Origin: JBBIII01 sp037446575 | Lineage (GTDB): Bacteria; Bacteroidota; Ignavibacteria; UBA10030 | DNA length: 28,860 bases | Direction: 5' to 3' | Assembly: GCA_037446575.1 (NCBI GenBank) | Contig: JBBIII010000024.1 | Span: 1-28,860, forward strand | Shown here: one piece after another, positions 14,916 to 23,136 of the stretch | Numbering within the stretch: the stretch's first letter is position 1 | How the letters are laid out: every line of letters starts with the position of its first letter | Notes under the pieces: generated by a model | Database searches by the model: none | What the model was told of the DNA's origin: nothing | What the model saw: only the letters and a program-made list of their open reading frames with translations | Made by a program: the position numbers and the translations under genes

Positions 14916-15593
14916 TTAATCTTTCCATACATAATCAAATAACAGATATGATCCTGTAATCATTACTAATATATATGAAATAAGAATCTGAAATTCGCCT
15001 AAAGCAAAACTAAATTTTTCATCGGCTAAAGATATAGTTATCAATTTTATCACTGTCATTAATAAGGGAATTAAAATTGGGAACGAAAGCACTGGGAACA
15101 AAGTTCCTTTGTTGTTAGTTTTAGCAATTATTGCGGCAATTATTGTCGTTGACGCGGCAAATCCGATGCTCCCAAATAAAATTGTTAGTGCAAAAATTGT
15201 ATAAGATTTTATTATAAACGCGGGAAATACTAATAGATATAAAACCGAGACTAATACTGATAAAAGAAGTGTAAGCAAACAATTGAAAACTAACTTGCCA
15301 AAATAAACTACATGGGGCGAAGCGACAAGTTGAAGAGCCATTGATGTCCCGCGTTCCTCTTCGCTTACAAAGATTCTAGATAATCCGGACATTGCAGAAA
15401 AAAAGATCACAACCCAAAACATACCAGAAAGAATATTTTGCTCTACATCTTCGCTTCTTAACGCAATGAGAATTGTCGCAACGGAAATAATTACAAACAT
15501 AAGAAGTGCATTCATTGAATATCTCGTTCTCAGTTCTGAACGAGCGTCTTTTAAAGCAACTGCTATTATCGACTTTATTATTTTTGCAATCAT
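14916..15593 (-). CDS. ccmB: Haem exporter membrane subunit CcmB
   Basis: CcmB is the permease of the CcmAB ABC unit, which drives release of holo-CcmE from CcmC. The 225 residues open with a short amphipathic stretch containing VALKDARSELRTRYSMNALLMF (near 12-33), typical of CcmB, followed by six spans. The conserved FFSAMSGLSRIFVSEEERGTSMALQL block lies near residues 63-88, and VASPHVVYFGKLVFN near 89-103. It starts four bases after ccmA. The coding region is intact with no missing block. Confidence 0.92.
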   Translation of the reverse strand: MIAKIIKSIIAVALKDARSELRTRYSMNALLMFVIISVATILIALRSEDVEQNILSGMFWVVIFFSAMSGLSRIFVSEEERGTSMALQLVASPHVVYFGKLVFNCLLTLLLSVLVSVLYLLVFPAFIIKSYTIFALTILFGSIGFAASTTIIAAIIAKTNNKGTLFPVLSFPILIPLLMTVIKLITISLADEKFSFALGEFQILISYILVMITGSYLLFDYVWKD

Positions 15594-15597
15594 ATTT

Positions 15598-16224
15598 TCA
15601 TGGCTCTAAACAAATTTCTTCATTGCACCAATTGGCTTCGTTTTTATTGTTAGTAGCAATAATTGAGATGCCATTTTTATTATGCTCAGACACGATATGC
15701 TTAATATATTCAACGCCTTCATAATCTAAATTGCTGGTCGGTTCGTCAATAATTAAAACCTTCGGTTGATGTAATAGTGCAAATGTAAATTTGAGTTTTT
15801 GTTTCATTCCGGATGAAAAAGTTCCGACTAAATCATTCCGCCTATCCCACAATTCGATTTCAAATAATATTTTTTCTAGATTTTTTTGAACTAAAGAATG
15901 ATTACCGCGGATAGCAGATAATATTTTTAAGTTTTCTAAAGCTGTAAATTCATCATAAAGATTTAGATAAGGTGCGACAAAACCGATATGATGTTTATAA
16001 TTTTCTATGTCTAATTCTATCCCATCCTTCAAATAAATCAGCTTACCTTTAGTTGGGCTAAGTAATGCGGCAATAATTTTTGACAATGTCGATTTTCCCG
16101 AGCCATTTTTACCGGTTATAGCTAACGATGTTGGAGCGTTTAATTGTAATGTAATATTTTTAAGTACCGGGCGGCGATTGAATTCCTTAGATATGTTATC
16201 AAGAATGATAGATAGATCATTCAT
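15598..16224 (-). CDS. ccmA: Haem exporter ATP-binding subunit CcmA
   Basis: CcmA is the ATPase of the CcmAB unit. Visible motifs in order are Walker A GKNGSGKST (near residues 33-41), a Q-loop region in which VAPYLNLYDEFTALENL replaces the usual Gln, the signature FSSGMKQKLKFTFAL (near 128-142), and Walker B VLIIDEPTSNLD (near 149-160). The switch-region His is replaced: the sequence is IIATNNKNEA. I chose ATG at 16224, which overlaps the metalloprotease stop as ATGA; the longer reading from 16245 has no ribosome binding site. At 208 residues it is typical. The overlap couples its translation to the upstream secreted protease. Confidence 0.9.
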   Translation of the reverse strand: MNDLSIILDNISKEFNRRPVLKNITLQLNAPTSLAITGKNGSGKSTLSKIIAALLSPTKGKLIYLKDGIELDIENYKHHIGFVAPYLNLYDEFTALENLKILSAIRGNHSLVQKNLEKILFEIELWDRRNDLVGTFSSGMKQKLKFTFALLHQPKVLIIDEPTSNLDYEGVEYIKHIVSEHNKNGISIIATNNKNEANWCNEEICLEP

Positions 16225-17930
16225 CGGATCATCGCCACTTTCCATTTGTGTTTGGCATTTACAGTTGATGCGAAAATAAAATAAACGCCCGAAGAAAGTA
16301 TAGATTTTAAAAGCGAGGCGGGAATTTCGATAACCCTTGTCCCGCCGGTTTCATTAAATGAAGTCCTGAATTGTCCTGAAAAGGCAAGATCGAACGCTGA
16401 ATTGTATATAAATACATCGGCAACCTGCGCCTTATCTTCATTCACTGGTAAGAATAATTTTTGATCTTGAGATAATCTAAATGGATTTGGCGCCGCATCA
16501 GGCTGTTTTGTTTTTTGCATAACAAACGCCAGCCAATTTGAAGGAGAATCTGAATATTCAATTTTCAATTTCAATCCGCTTGTAACTTCCCAATAAGGGG
16601 CTGAAATTAAATTCTTCGTAAGAGTAACATCCAGTGGAAAACGCGTGAGACTATATTGTTCTGCAGAAGTTGTATTAACATTAGCGATTACAACGGTTAC
16701 ACTGTTTCCACCCACCGCAAATTCATAGAATGATGATGAAAGAGGATAAACATCAGCCGTCATTTTAAATTCTGAGGTATTAAAAATTGTTTGTTGTAGC
16801 GGTTGAAATTGAGGATACTTATTCCCCTCTGGGTAATATGTATCAATTATAGCTCTATCAGCGGTATAATAATTCCATTTTGCGAATTCAGCAAAGGAAG
16901 ATTTTAAGTCTGAACCATAAGTCTGCAAAACAATTTCTGTGCTTGCAAGAAAAGAATAATTTCTCATTTGCTCCCATACTTTTCTCATGAATATCGGCTC
17001 AAATCTTTTTGATGTATAATGTCCCCAAATTGCGCGTTCATAACCAATAAAGAAATTACATGAATTAAAAGGCAATCCCTGCCAAAATCCAAGCTGTCGC
17101 TTCGAATCGCCAAAGTAATCTTTTAAATACTGATAATAATCATTTACTTCATCATAAATAACATCTTCTAACCATGTAGATGTGATTTCATGAGCATGAA
17201 TGTCTTCATCCCTTAATCCATAAGCGCCAATTTGAATAGCATGACTAAATTCATGAGCCGCTGTTACTTTAAGAGCGTTCATTCCAACAGTGTAGCGCTT
17301 AGCAATATTGTAGTCGTTATCGATAAGAATGTAACTCGAGAATCTTTCCGGTTGTTCGCCCGGATTTAATGGCTCTGAAGGGTTAAAAATTGTCGCGCCG
17401 TACTCACTTTCACTTAATGAATCTATATATATATCATAGAGTTGCTCGGCATCTAACGGCGGCTGTGCAAACCCTAAGCGATTTATTTGATAATCCCATA
17501 CTTCATTAAAAATTTTCCCTACGGAATCGACATAATTTTTCCAACTATTCGGGATCGGATTTCCGTATTTATCTAAAAGAGAAGGCGCCTTCGAGCCGCT
17601 TGTATCGTAATGGATTCTGAATCTGCCTATAACCGCGCCGCTTTGCATAATGTTTGCTTGCATTAGCGTGGAAAGTTCAATTTTTTGTGCTATTGTAAAT
17701 TCATTCCAGTTATTTAAAACTTGAGCTTGAATCCAGAATCTGCATTTATATTTTTGAGAGACATCTATCGTCGTTGGTTTAATAAGAATTTTGTTGCTGA
17801 GCAAACGATAATAATCAAGTGTTTGATTTGCGTTTATCCGAGCTACTGTATGAACTTCTTGCGCGAATGTAAAAACACCTGCGTTTATCGATGGAATAAT
17901 CAAAAATATTATTTTAAAAATCAGACGCAT
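16221..17930 (-). CDS. Secreted HExxH metalloprotease, MXAN_6640-like
   Basis: A 569-residue exported protein. A signal peptide ends near TFAQE (residue 24). The zinc site is AAHEFSHAIQIGAYG (HEFSH near 226-230), followed about 25 residues later by TSTWLEDVIYDEV, which probably supplies the third ligand Glu. The block DKYGNPIPNSWKNYVDSVG near residues 120-138 and DIYIDSLSESEYGAT near 165-179 resemble the MXAN_6640 family of putative metalloproteases. The C-terminal 90 residues begin PNPFRLS and end GVYFIFAS...WKVAMIR, resembling a T9SS-type sorting domain but divergent. It starts two bases after the FG-GAP gene and overlaps ccmA by 4 bases. Confidence 0.85.
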   Translation of the reverse strand: MRLIFKIIFLIIPSINAGVFTFAQEVHTVARINANQTLDYYRLLSNKILIKPTTIDVSQKYKCRFWIQAQVLNNWNEFTIAQKIELSTLMQANIMQSGAVIGRFRIHYDTSGSKAPSLLDKYGNPIPNSWKNYVDSVGKIFNEVWDYQINRLGFAQPPLDAEQLYDIYIDSLSESEYGATIFNPSEPLNPGEQPERFSSYILIDNDYNIAKRYTVGMNALKVTAAHEFSHAIQIGAYGLRDEDIHAHEITSTWLEDVIYDEVNDYYQYLKDYFGDSKRQLGFWQGLPFNSCNFFIGYERAIWGHYTSKRFEPIFMRKVWEQMRNYSFLASTEIVLQTYGSDLKSSFAEFAKWNYYTADRAIIDTYYPEGNKYPQFQPLQQTIFNTSEFKMTADVYPLSSSFYEFAVGGNSVTVVIANVNTTSAEQYSLTRFPLDVTLTKNLISAPYWEVTSGLKLKIEYSDSPSNWLAFVMQKTKQPDAAPNPFRLSQDQKLFLPVNEDKAQVADVFIYNSAFDLAFSGQFRTSFNETGGTRVIEIPASLLKSILSSGVYFIFASTVNAKHKWKVAMIR

Positions 17931-17932
17931 TT

Positions 17933-20155
17933 CTATTTTTTTCTTACCTTATATGACAATTTATTTCCATCTATTATTTTAACTATTCCCTTATTAGAAA
18001 ATGTTAAAACCAAATCGTTTATGTTATCACAATCAATATCCGCTATAGCATAATGACTAAAATCTACGTGAGATGCCAATACGTGTTGGTTATCGAACAT
18101 GAAGTTATCAATATTTCGGAACCAAATTATTTGTTTATTTTTCTGCGAACCAATCACAATATCTGTAAGTCCATCTTTGTCAACATCTACAATTTTAATA
18201 TTCGAACGTTCTTCGACAATTATTCCACTGGAAATAATTTTAGGATCAGAATACTGTCCTTCACTTATTCCCCAAGTAATCATGAGAATTGTAGCAGGGG
18301 CATCCGCTTGAATCAGCAAATCCATAATTCCATCTTTATTAAAATCGTGCGAAAACATAAATATTTTGTTGACATTTGGTAGCGCAAGGTCTTTTGATAC
18401 AATTCTATTTTTCATCACAAAATTTGAATCTCCAAAAGCAACGCCTAACTCTACTACTGAAGTGTCGCCATATCTATAGGCATAAACAATATCAGGGAAT
18501 TTATCAGAATTCAAATCTATAACAGAAGCTCCCAATAACGAATTAGAACTCGGGAGCCGAAAAGTTCTTTCAAGAAATGTAAAAGCATTAATCTGATCAA
18601 AGAAACTTATCGAATTGCCTTCAGTAATTGATTCATTAAATGTAATAAACTCTGCCAGATAATTCTCTTTTATTGAAGCTGATAGAGCTTCCGAACTTCC
18701 TGCGCAACCTATAAATGCGTTTGAAATAGAGTTATCAGCCGTATCAATGCTAAGAAATGATAGTTGATTGGAATTAGGATAAGAAAGCACAAATCTTACC
18801 GACGAATCCGATTTAGAATGAAACGATAAATATTTTGGCTCGGCGTTCAGAGAATGCGAAAACGGTCCGAATGGAATTTGTTCTTTTCTCCCGTAATAAA
18901 GAAAAATCGACTGACTTTTTGTGCATAGTACGGCAAAATCTGCTATTCCATCGCAATTAAAATCTTCCGAAATAATTTCTGTGGGATTTAAACCCGAGGC
19001 AATGACAGCCGTATCTATCATTGACTTAGCTATAAGCGCGTTCTTGTATATATAAAACTGATTTAACTTATTATTTATAGTTATGCACTCTTTAGCCGAA
19101 TAATCATCTGAAAAAAATATTTTAGAGCTATAATCAGTTGTTGCTAATGCAATGCGATTTGAAAAAGGGTCGGCATAGTCGTTGAAAATTATTTTGATAG
19201 AATTTAAAGTGGTCAAAGCTACTATATCATTCAACCTGTCGTTGTTGACATCTACAACCCCATAGTCATTTATTTCACTTTTAAGTGCAACAGTTCTTGT
19301 CAACTTGAAATCACCAAAATAATCGCCGCTCCATATTTGAAAATCGGTATTATTAGATAATTTTAATAAAAGATCAATTTTTCGATGACGACTGAATGAC
19401 GTTGCTTTTATCTCTTCCACATCTCCTTTTACAGGAAACACGCTTTGATCGATAAATCTTCCCTTGCCTACTCCGTATAGTACATGCAATTCGCTTTTTA
19501 CCCAATCGTACAAGAATAAATCAATAAGGTTATCGTTGTTGACGAAAGCGGGTGTTAACGCTCCTATCGAATTATCCGGGGCAATTGTTTTTTTAATTTG
19601 GAATCGACTTTTACCGTTATTTTGTAAAGGAAGAACGCCGGGGACTTTGCGTGAATAAACTAATATGTCAAGATTGGTGTCATTATTATAATCACAAAAT
19701 ACAATTTCGTCCGGTTCAAAATCTAATTTTATAATTTCGCGCGCTTCTAATAACTCCGATTCGATATCAAGTACAACAGCTATTTTCTTTTCTGATTTAT
19801 TCAGTAAAATCAAATCAGTATTACCATCTTTATTTAAATCGGCAGAATAAATTTTATCGTATTTTTCAGTTATCTGTTTTGTGTAATACTGAATTGATTC
19901 TAATTTTTTGTTGAATTTTGAAAAAAGAATAGTATCTCCATTGCTCGACCACAATGCAAAAAAGGGGGGTGCTGTAACATTCCATTGAAGTAAAGTAGCT
20001 GATTCAAATTTAGAGGGAATTTGAAATTCGCATATTTCGCCAAAAGCATATTCCTGCGTTTGCGCCACAGCAATACGAAATGAAAGCCACACTACAAATA
20101 TTGTCGAGGTTATCAAACCATAAAAACGATAACCTCTATAGTATATTCTTGCCAC
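17933..20155 (-). CDS. Secreted FG-GAP/VCBS repeat protein
   Basis: A 740-residue exported protein of beta-propeller type. At least nine DxNxDGxxDL-like calcium-binding repeats are visible, among them DLNKDGNTDLILL (near residue 105), DYNNDTNLDILVY (155), DVNNDRLNDIVAL (297), DFNCDGIADFAVL (395), DLNSDKFPDIVYA (545), DFNKDGIMDLLIQ (605), DVDKDGLTDIVIG (660) and DIDCDNINDLVLT (712). The signal peptide ends AVA-QTQ near residue 31. The start is GTG at 20155 with an AAAGGGG about 15 bases upstream, a poor spacing. No sorting domain is seen at the C-terminus. A 9-bp inverted repeat lies in the signal-peptide region. Adhesion or ligand binding is the usual role of such propellers; its substrate is unknown. 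Confidence 0.85.
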   Translation of the reverse strand: MARIYYRGYRFYGLITSTIFVVWLSFRIAVAQTQEYAFGEICEFQIPSKFESATLLQWNVTAPPFFALWSSNGDTILFSKFNKKLESIQYYTKQITEKYDKIYSADLNKDGNTDLILLNKSEKKIAVVLDIESELLEAREIIKLDFEPDEIVFCDYNNDTNLDILVYSRKVPGVLPLQNNGKSRFQIKKTIAPDNSIGALTPAFVNNDNLIDLFLYDWVKSELHVLYGVGKGRFIDQSVFPVKGDVEEIKATSFSRHRKIDLLLKLSNNTDFQIWSGDYFGDFKLTRTVALKSEINDYGVVDVNNDRLNDIVALTTLNSIKIIFNDYADPFSNRIALATTDYSSKIFFSDDYSAKECITINNKLNQFYIYKNALIAKSMIDTAVIASGLNPTEIISEDFNCDGIADFAVLCTKSQSIFLYYGRKEQIPFGPFSHSLNAEPKYLSFHSKSDSSVRFVLSYPNSNQLSFLSIDTADNSISNAFIGCAGSSEALSASIKENYLAEFITFNESITEGNSISFFDQINAFTFLERTFRLPSSNSLLGASVIDLNSDKFPDIVYAYRYGDTSVVELGVAFGDSNFVMKNRIVSKDLALPNVNKIFMFSHDFNKDGIMDLLIQADAPATILMITWGISEGQYSDPKIISSGIIVEERSNIKIVDVDKDGLTDIVIGSQKNKQIIWFRNIDNFMFDNQHVLASHVDFSHYAIADIDCDNINDLVLTFSNKGIVKIIDGNKLSYKVRKK
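20106..20136 (-). repeat. Perfect 9-bp inverted repeat within the FG-GAP gene
   Basis: GAGGTTATC (20106-20114) and GATAACCTC (20128-20136) are exact inverted copies with a 13-base loop. In the mRNA this hairpin starts about 20 bases after the GTG start codon, inside the signal-peptide coding region. It has no U-tract and so is not a terminator. Confidence 0.75.
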
Positions 20156-20184
20156 AGATTTATTATTCTTCCCCTTTATAATAA

Positions 20185-20664
20185 TTAACCTCGCCGAAGG
20201 TGTAATAATCTTGCTTCCCTTCTTGTAGCCGCATCTTTATAACGTCGTTTTTCAACGCTTGTTATTGGTCTGACTTGAATTGCAGGAACAGGTTTGCCTT
20301 CAGTATCTATTGCGACAAAAGTTAGATAAGCAGTATTTGTATGTTTCCGCTCTCCTGTTAAAGTATTTTCTTTTGTAACTCGAACGCCGATTTCCATCGA
20401 AGTGTTAAATACTCGGTTAACCGATGCTTTTAAAACTACCACATCTCCTTGCTTTATGGGTTGATGAAAATTTAATTCATCAACTGATGCAGTAACACAT
20501 ACTCTATTTGTATGACGAGAAGCGCAAATTGCGGCGGCGATATCTATCCATTGCATTAATCTTCCGCCCCATAGATTTCCCAATCTATTTGTATCGTTAG
20601 GCAGAACCAACTCAGTCATCTCAACTTGGGAAGCTTTGACTAGTTTCGAAGACAGCCTTTTCAT
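20185..20664 (-). CDS. Acyl-CoA thioesterase, hotdog fold
   Basis: A 159-residue single hotdog domain of the acyl-CoA hydrolase (YciA/BACH) family, which cleaves acyl-CoA to free acid and CoA. Visible motifs are MTELVLPNDTNRLGNLWGG (near residues 16-34) and LMQWIDIAAAICASRHT (near 36-52), where the Asp is the likely catalytic residue. TASVDELNFHQPIKQGDVV (near 58-76) and HTNTAYLTFVAID (near 109-121) follow. ATG at 20664 has a near-perfect AGGAGG six to seven bases upstream. A longer reading from 20784 lies entirely in the upstream lipoprotein gene and adds a meaningless basic stretch. It starts one base after the bamD stop codon. Confidence 0.92.
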   Translation of the reverse strand: MKRLSSKLVKASQVEMTELVLPNDTNRLGNLWGGRLMQWIDIAAAICASRHTNRVCVTASVDELNFHQPIKQGDVVVLKASVNRVFNTSMEIGVRVTKENTLTGERKHTNTAYLTFVAIDTEGKPVPAIQVRPITSVEKRRYKDAATRREARLLHLRRG

Positions 20665-20665
20665 T

Positions 20666-21523
20666 TTATCCTCCTGATTGAGCCGACTGCATCTCCTTCT
20701 TTTTTGCTTTTTCAAGTTCAGCGGCTTTTTCTTGTTTATATGCAATTTCCTTACTTTGCAATTCTTCTCGAAGTTTAGCCGCATCAGCCAATAATTTACT
20801 TGTTGGATACTTTACATAGAATTTATCCAATGCTTCACGAGCTTCGGAAAATTTTTTACGATTCACTAAAGCTTCAGTTTTCTTTAGCAATGCAGGTTCG
20901 GCATATTCAGTATCATGAAATTTTTCCAACACAACATCAAAATAATACGTCGCGGCTTTATAATATTCCATGTGCATATATATTATTCCATTTTCGTAAT
21001 CTTTCTTGGCCAACTTCATATTTAGTTCCGCAATTTTCGCTTCTGCTATAGACGCCAATGAATCCGACGGATGATATTCTAGAAACGCCTGATATTCATC
21101 AATTGCTTTGCGTGTGTAATTTTGATCAAGATAAGATTTCGGCGACATATTATAATAACATGTGGCTCGCGCAAATCGAGATCGCGATACAAATACGCTT
21201 GAAGGCATATTACGCAAAAGCACTTCGTACTCAAACGCGGCAAGTATGTACTCCTCACGATTATAGCGACTTTCCGCCATATAGAACTGCGCCGAATCAG
21301 CTACAACGCTTCCCTGAAATTGGATAGCCACCACCTTAAATTCCTCGATTGCTTCTAAATATTCTTCTTCGTTGAACGCTTTCATTCCAAGTCTAAACCG
21401 CTCCTCAGAACTTAATTGCACCGTCGCTTCATTAGAACTGCACCCAAAAAAAGATGCTATATAGATTGTGAAAGTTAATAGTATAATTTTACTGATCGAT
21501 TTTGTTATTCGGCAAGTGAACAA
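20666..21523 (-). CDS. bamD: Outer membrane assembly lipoprotein, BamD-like
   Basis: BamD is the TPR lipoprotein partner of BamA in outer-membrane beta-barrel insertion. The 285-residue protein has an N-terminal signal segment ending in FFGC-SSN (lipid Cys near residue 28), then TPR-like helical repeats: RFRLGMKAFNEEEYLEAIEEF, ADSAQFYMAESRYNREEYILAAFEYE and AIDEYQAFLEYHPSD. Later repeats, such as YYKAATYYFDVVLEKF and ALVNRKKFSEAREALDKFYVKYPTS, fill the C-terminal half, and the end is a charged AELEKAKKK tail. It begins with TTG at 21523, supported by AGAGG about six bases upstream, and overlaps the CapA-like gene by 35 bases. The lipobox is not canonical at -3. It could also be a related YfiO-type lipoprotein. 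Confidence 0.85.
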   Translation of the reverse strand: MFTCRITKSISKIILLTFTIYIASFFGCSSNEATVQLSSEERFRLGMKAFNEEEYLEAIEEFKVVAIQFQGSVVADSAQFYMAESRYNREEYILAAFEYEVLLRNMPSSVFVSRSRFARATCYYNMSPKSYLDQNYTRKAIDEYQAFLEYHPSDSLASIAEAKIAELNMKLAKKDYENGIIYMHMEYYKAATYYFDVVLEKFHDTEYAEPALLKKTEALVNRKKFSEAREALDKFYVKYPTSKLLADAAKLREELQSKEIAYKQEKAAELEKAKKKEMQSAQSGG

Positions 21524-22532
21524 AGTAACCTCTTTCGTTTTGTATGATTGAAACTGTTGAAAGCAATTGGATTCGAGCTATTAATTCATTTATATTTTCT
21601 AAACTCAAATCTGTATTTATTTGAAATCCGGGTCTAAACGGAATTATTTCTATAGACGTTATTACTTTTCTTCCGTTCCTCTTTTCTAATTTTATCAGCG
21701 GCGCAAACGATCGCTGAGTCCAATAGCGCTGTGGTTGATTAAATACAGCATTTCCAAGCGAATGAAATATAACATTGTTTTGGTAAATTTCTATTCCATT
21801 CGGGACATGCGGGTGATGGCCAAAAACAATATCTGCTCCAAACTCTGCCAGAAGCCGCATATCTCTTTCTGCATTGCTTCCCGGTTTATCTTTATATTCA
21901 TCACCGCCATGATAGCTCGCCACCACAAAATCTGCTTTTGTCTTTAAGTCATTAATCTCATTATAAGCTCGAACAGAATCGAAGAACGATATTAACCCAT
22001 CCCATTTGCTTCGAATATTTAATATTTGTGTATAAGCGACAAAACCAATTTTTATATCATTTTTTTCTATAACTACCGATTCAAATTTGGCGTTTGTATC
22101 GCTCCTGATTCCAACAAATGGAACTTTCTCTTCATTTAAGAATTTTATTGTTTCTCGAAGCCCCTTTAAGCCGTAATCATACGCATGGTTGTTTGCAGTG
22201 GAAACAATCGAAATGTTCGCTCTTTTCAGAGTTTTTGCCGCCTCTGGAGGTGCGCAAAAAACAATATTCGATTTGGGGCTTTGTGTTTCGCCTTTTTGGT
22301 CGGTAACTTGCGATTCCAAGTTTGCAAAAATTATATCTGCTCTTGAAAGAACGTCCTGAAATTTTTCAAACGGATAATCAATTTCCCCTTTTAAAATCTT
22401 TTGCCCAACCACACGCCCGAGATTGACATCCCCAAGCGCAAGCAAAGTTGTGCTTACGTTTTCGTTCTGCGCAAAAGAATAATTATAAAGAAGAATGCAA
22501 ACGAAAAATATTTTTGCAGTAAGAATCTTCAA
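21489..22532 (-). CDS. CapA-like exported phosphoesterase
   Basis: A 347-residue exported member of the CapA/PgsA calcineurin-like phosphoesterase family, which is named for capsule or poly-gamma-glutamate synthesis but is mostly uncharacterised. A signal peptide ends near FAQNE (residue 22). Family motifs are ALGDVNLGRVVGQKI (near 32-46), FANLESQV (near 69-76), STANNHAYDYG (near 111-121), ASYHGGDEYKDKPG (near 206-219) and VFGHHPHVPNGIEIY (near 237-251). The start codon is TTG at 22532, overlapping the stop of the upstream gene as TTGA. No capsule genes surround it, so the family name should not be read as a function here. Confidence 0.88.
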   Translation of the reverse strand: MKILTAKIFFVCILLYNYSFAQNENVSTTLLALGDVNLGRVVGQKILKGEIDYPFEKFQDVLSRADIIFANLESQVTDQKGETQSPKSNIVFCAPPEAAKTLKRANISIVSTANNHAYDYGLKGLRETIKFLNEEKVPFVGIRSDTNAKFESVVIEKNDIKIGFVAYTQILNIRSKWDGLISFFDSVRAYNEINDLKTKADFVVASYHGGDEYKDKPGSNAERDMRLLAEFGADIVFGHHPHVPNGIEIYQNNVIFHSLGNAVFNQPQRYWTQRSFAPLIKLEKRNGRKVITSIEIIPFRPGFQINTDLSLENINELIARIQLLSTVSIIQNERGYFVHLPNNKIDQ

Positions 22533-23125
22533 CTCCGCACCGTAAAGAGTAAATAAATTATTGTTATTATTCCGCCAATTACAATAAACGGAGTTAATAT
22601 ACGTTGTATTACGCTTTCTTCTTCATTGCCACCGAAAAAACCAATCTGAGGCGAAACAAATGTTTCAGCCGTGTCTCTTGTCTGCCTTTGAAATGTGCCA
22701 AGCATAACCACCGCGCCATCATTTTCTTTTTTTGCCTTAACTTCGATAACGGTTTGAACGGTTCTTTCTGATAGTTTTTCGGCTAATTGCCTTATTTTAA
22801 CGCTGACATTCAAAATAGATATTTGCAATGATTGATAATTCTTTTTTTCAGAAGTTAGAATTGCAGTATAATTCTTATTCTTCAATACATCGATAAAAGC
22901 ATTTTCTGCTAAAGAACGTGGTTCTTCGCCGTCAACAAAAACAGCAATATTGCTGTGCGGGTTAAATTCAAATTTTTCAACTGCTTCTTCCGCCATACTT
23001 TGCAATTGACTACGAACAATTGCTGTACTGCTGATATTTTCCGGATCGTTAGAATAAGCAATATCAAAAAATCCGAAAACGATAATCGGAAAAAAATATA
23101 AGAATAATCGATAGTGTGGAATCAA
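22529..23125 (-). CDS. Unknown exported protein with C-terminal membrane anchor
   Basis: I do not recognise this 198-residue protein. It has an N-terminal signal-like segment (about residues 5-24, ending AYSND), a globular middle of about 140 residues, and a single C-terminal span (about 173-194). The middle contains NIAVFVDGEEPRSLAENAFIDVL near 59-81, a strand-helix pattern, and the basic segment KIRQLAEKLSERTVQTVIEVK. The topology suggests a protein held in the inner membrane with its body in the periplasm. The start codon is TTG at 23125 with AAAGG about eight bases upstream. It lies 11 bases after htpX and overlaps the CapA-like gene by 4 bases. Confidence 0.7.
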   Translation of the reverse strand: MIPHYRLFLYFFPIIVFGFFDIAYSNDPENISSTAIVRSQLQSMAEEAVEKFEFNPHSNIAVFVDGEEPRSLAENAFIDVLKNKNYTAILTSEKKNYQSLQISILNVSVKIRQLAEKLSERTVQTVIEVKAKKENDGAVVMLGTFQRQTRDTAETFVSPQIGFFGGNEEESVIQRILTPFIVIGGIITIIYLLFTVRS

Positions 23126-23136
23126 TTTTTTTGCCT

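Noticed and set aside
20665..20784. N-terminal extension of the thioesterase
   Set aside because: The extra 40 residues overlap the BamD-like gene in another frame, while ATG at 20664 has an excellent ribosome binding site.
21489..22532. Capsule or poly-gamma-glutamate synthesis locus
   Set aside because: Only a CapA-like phosphoesterase is present; no ligase, polymerase or export gene of such a locus lies nearby.
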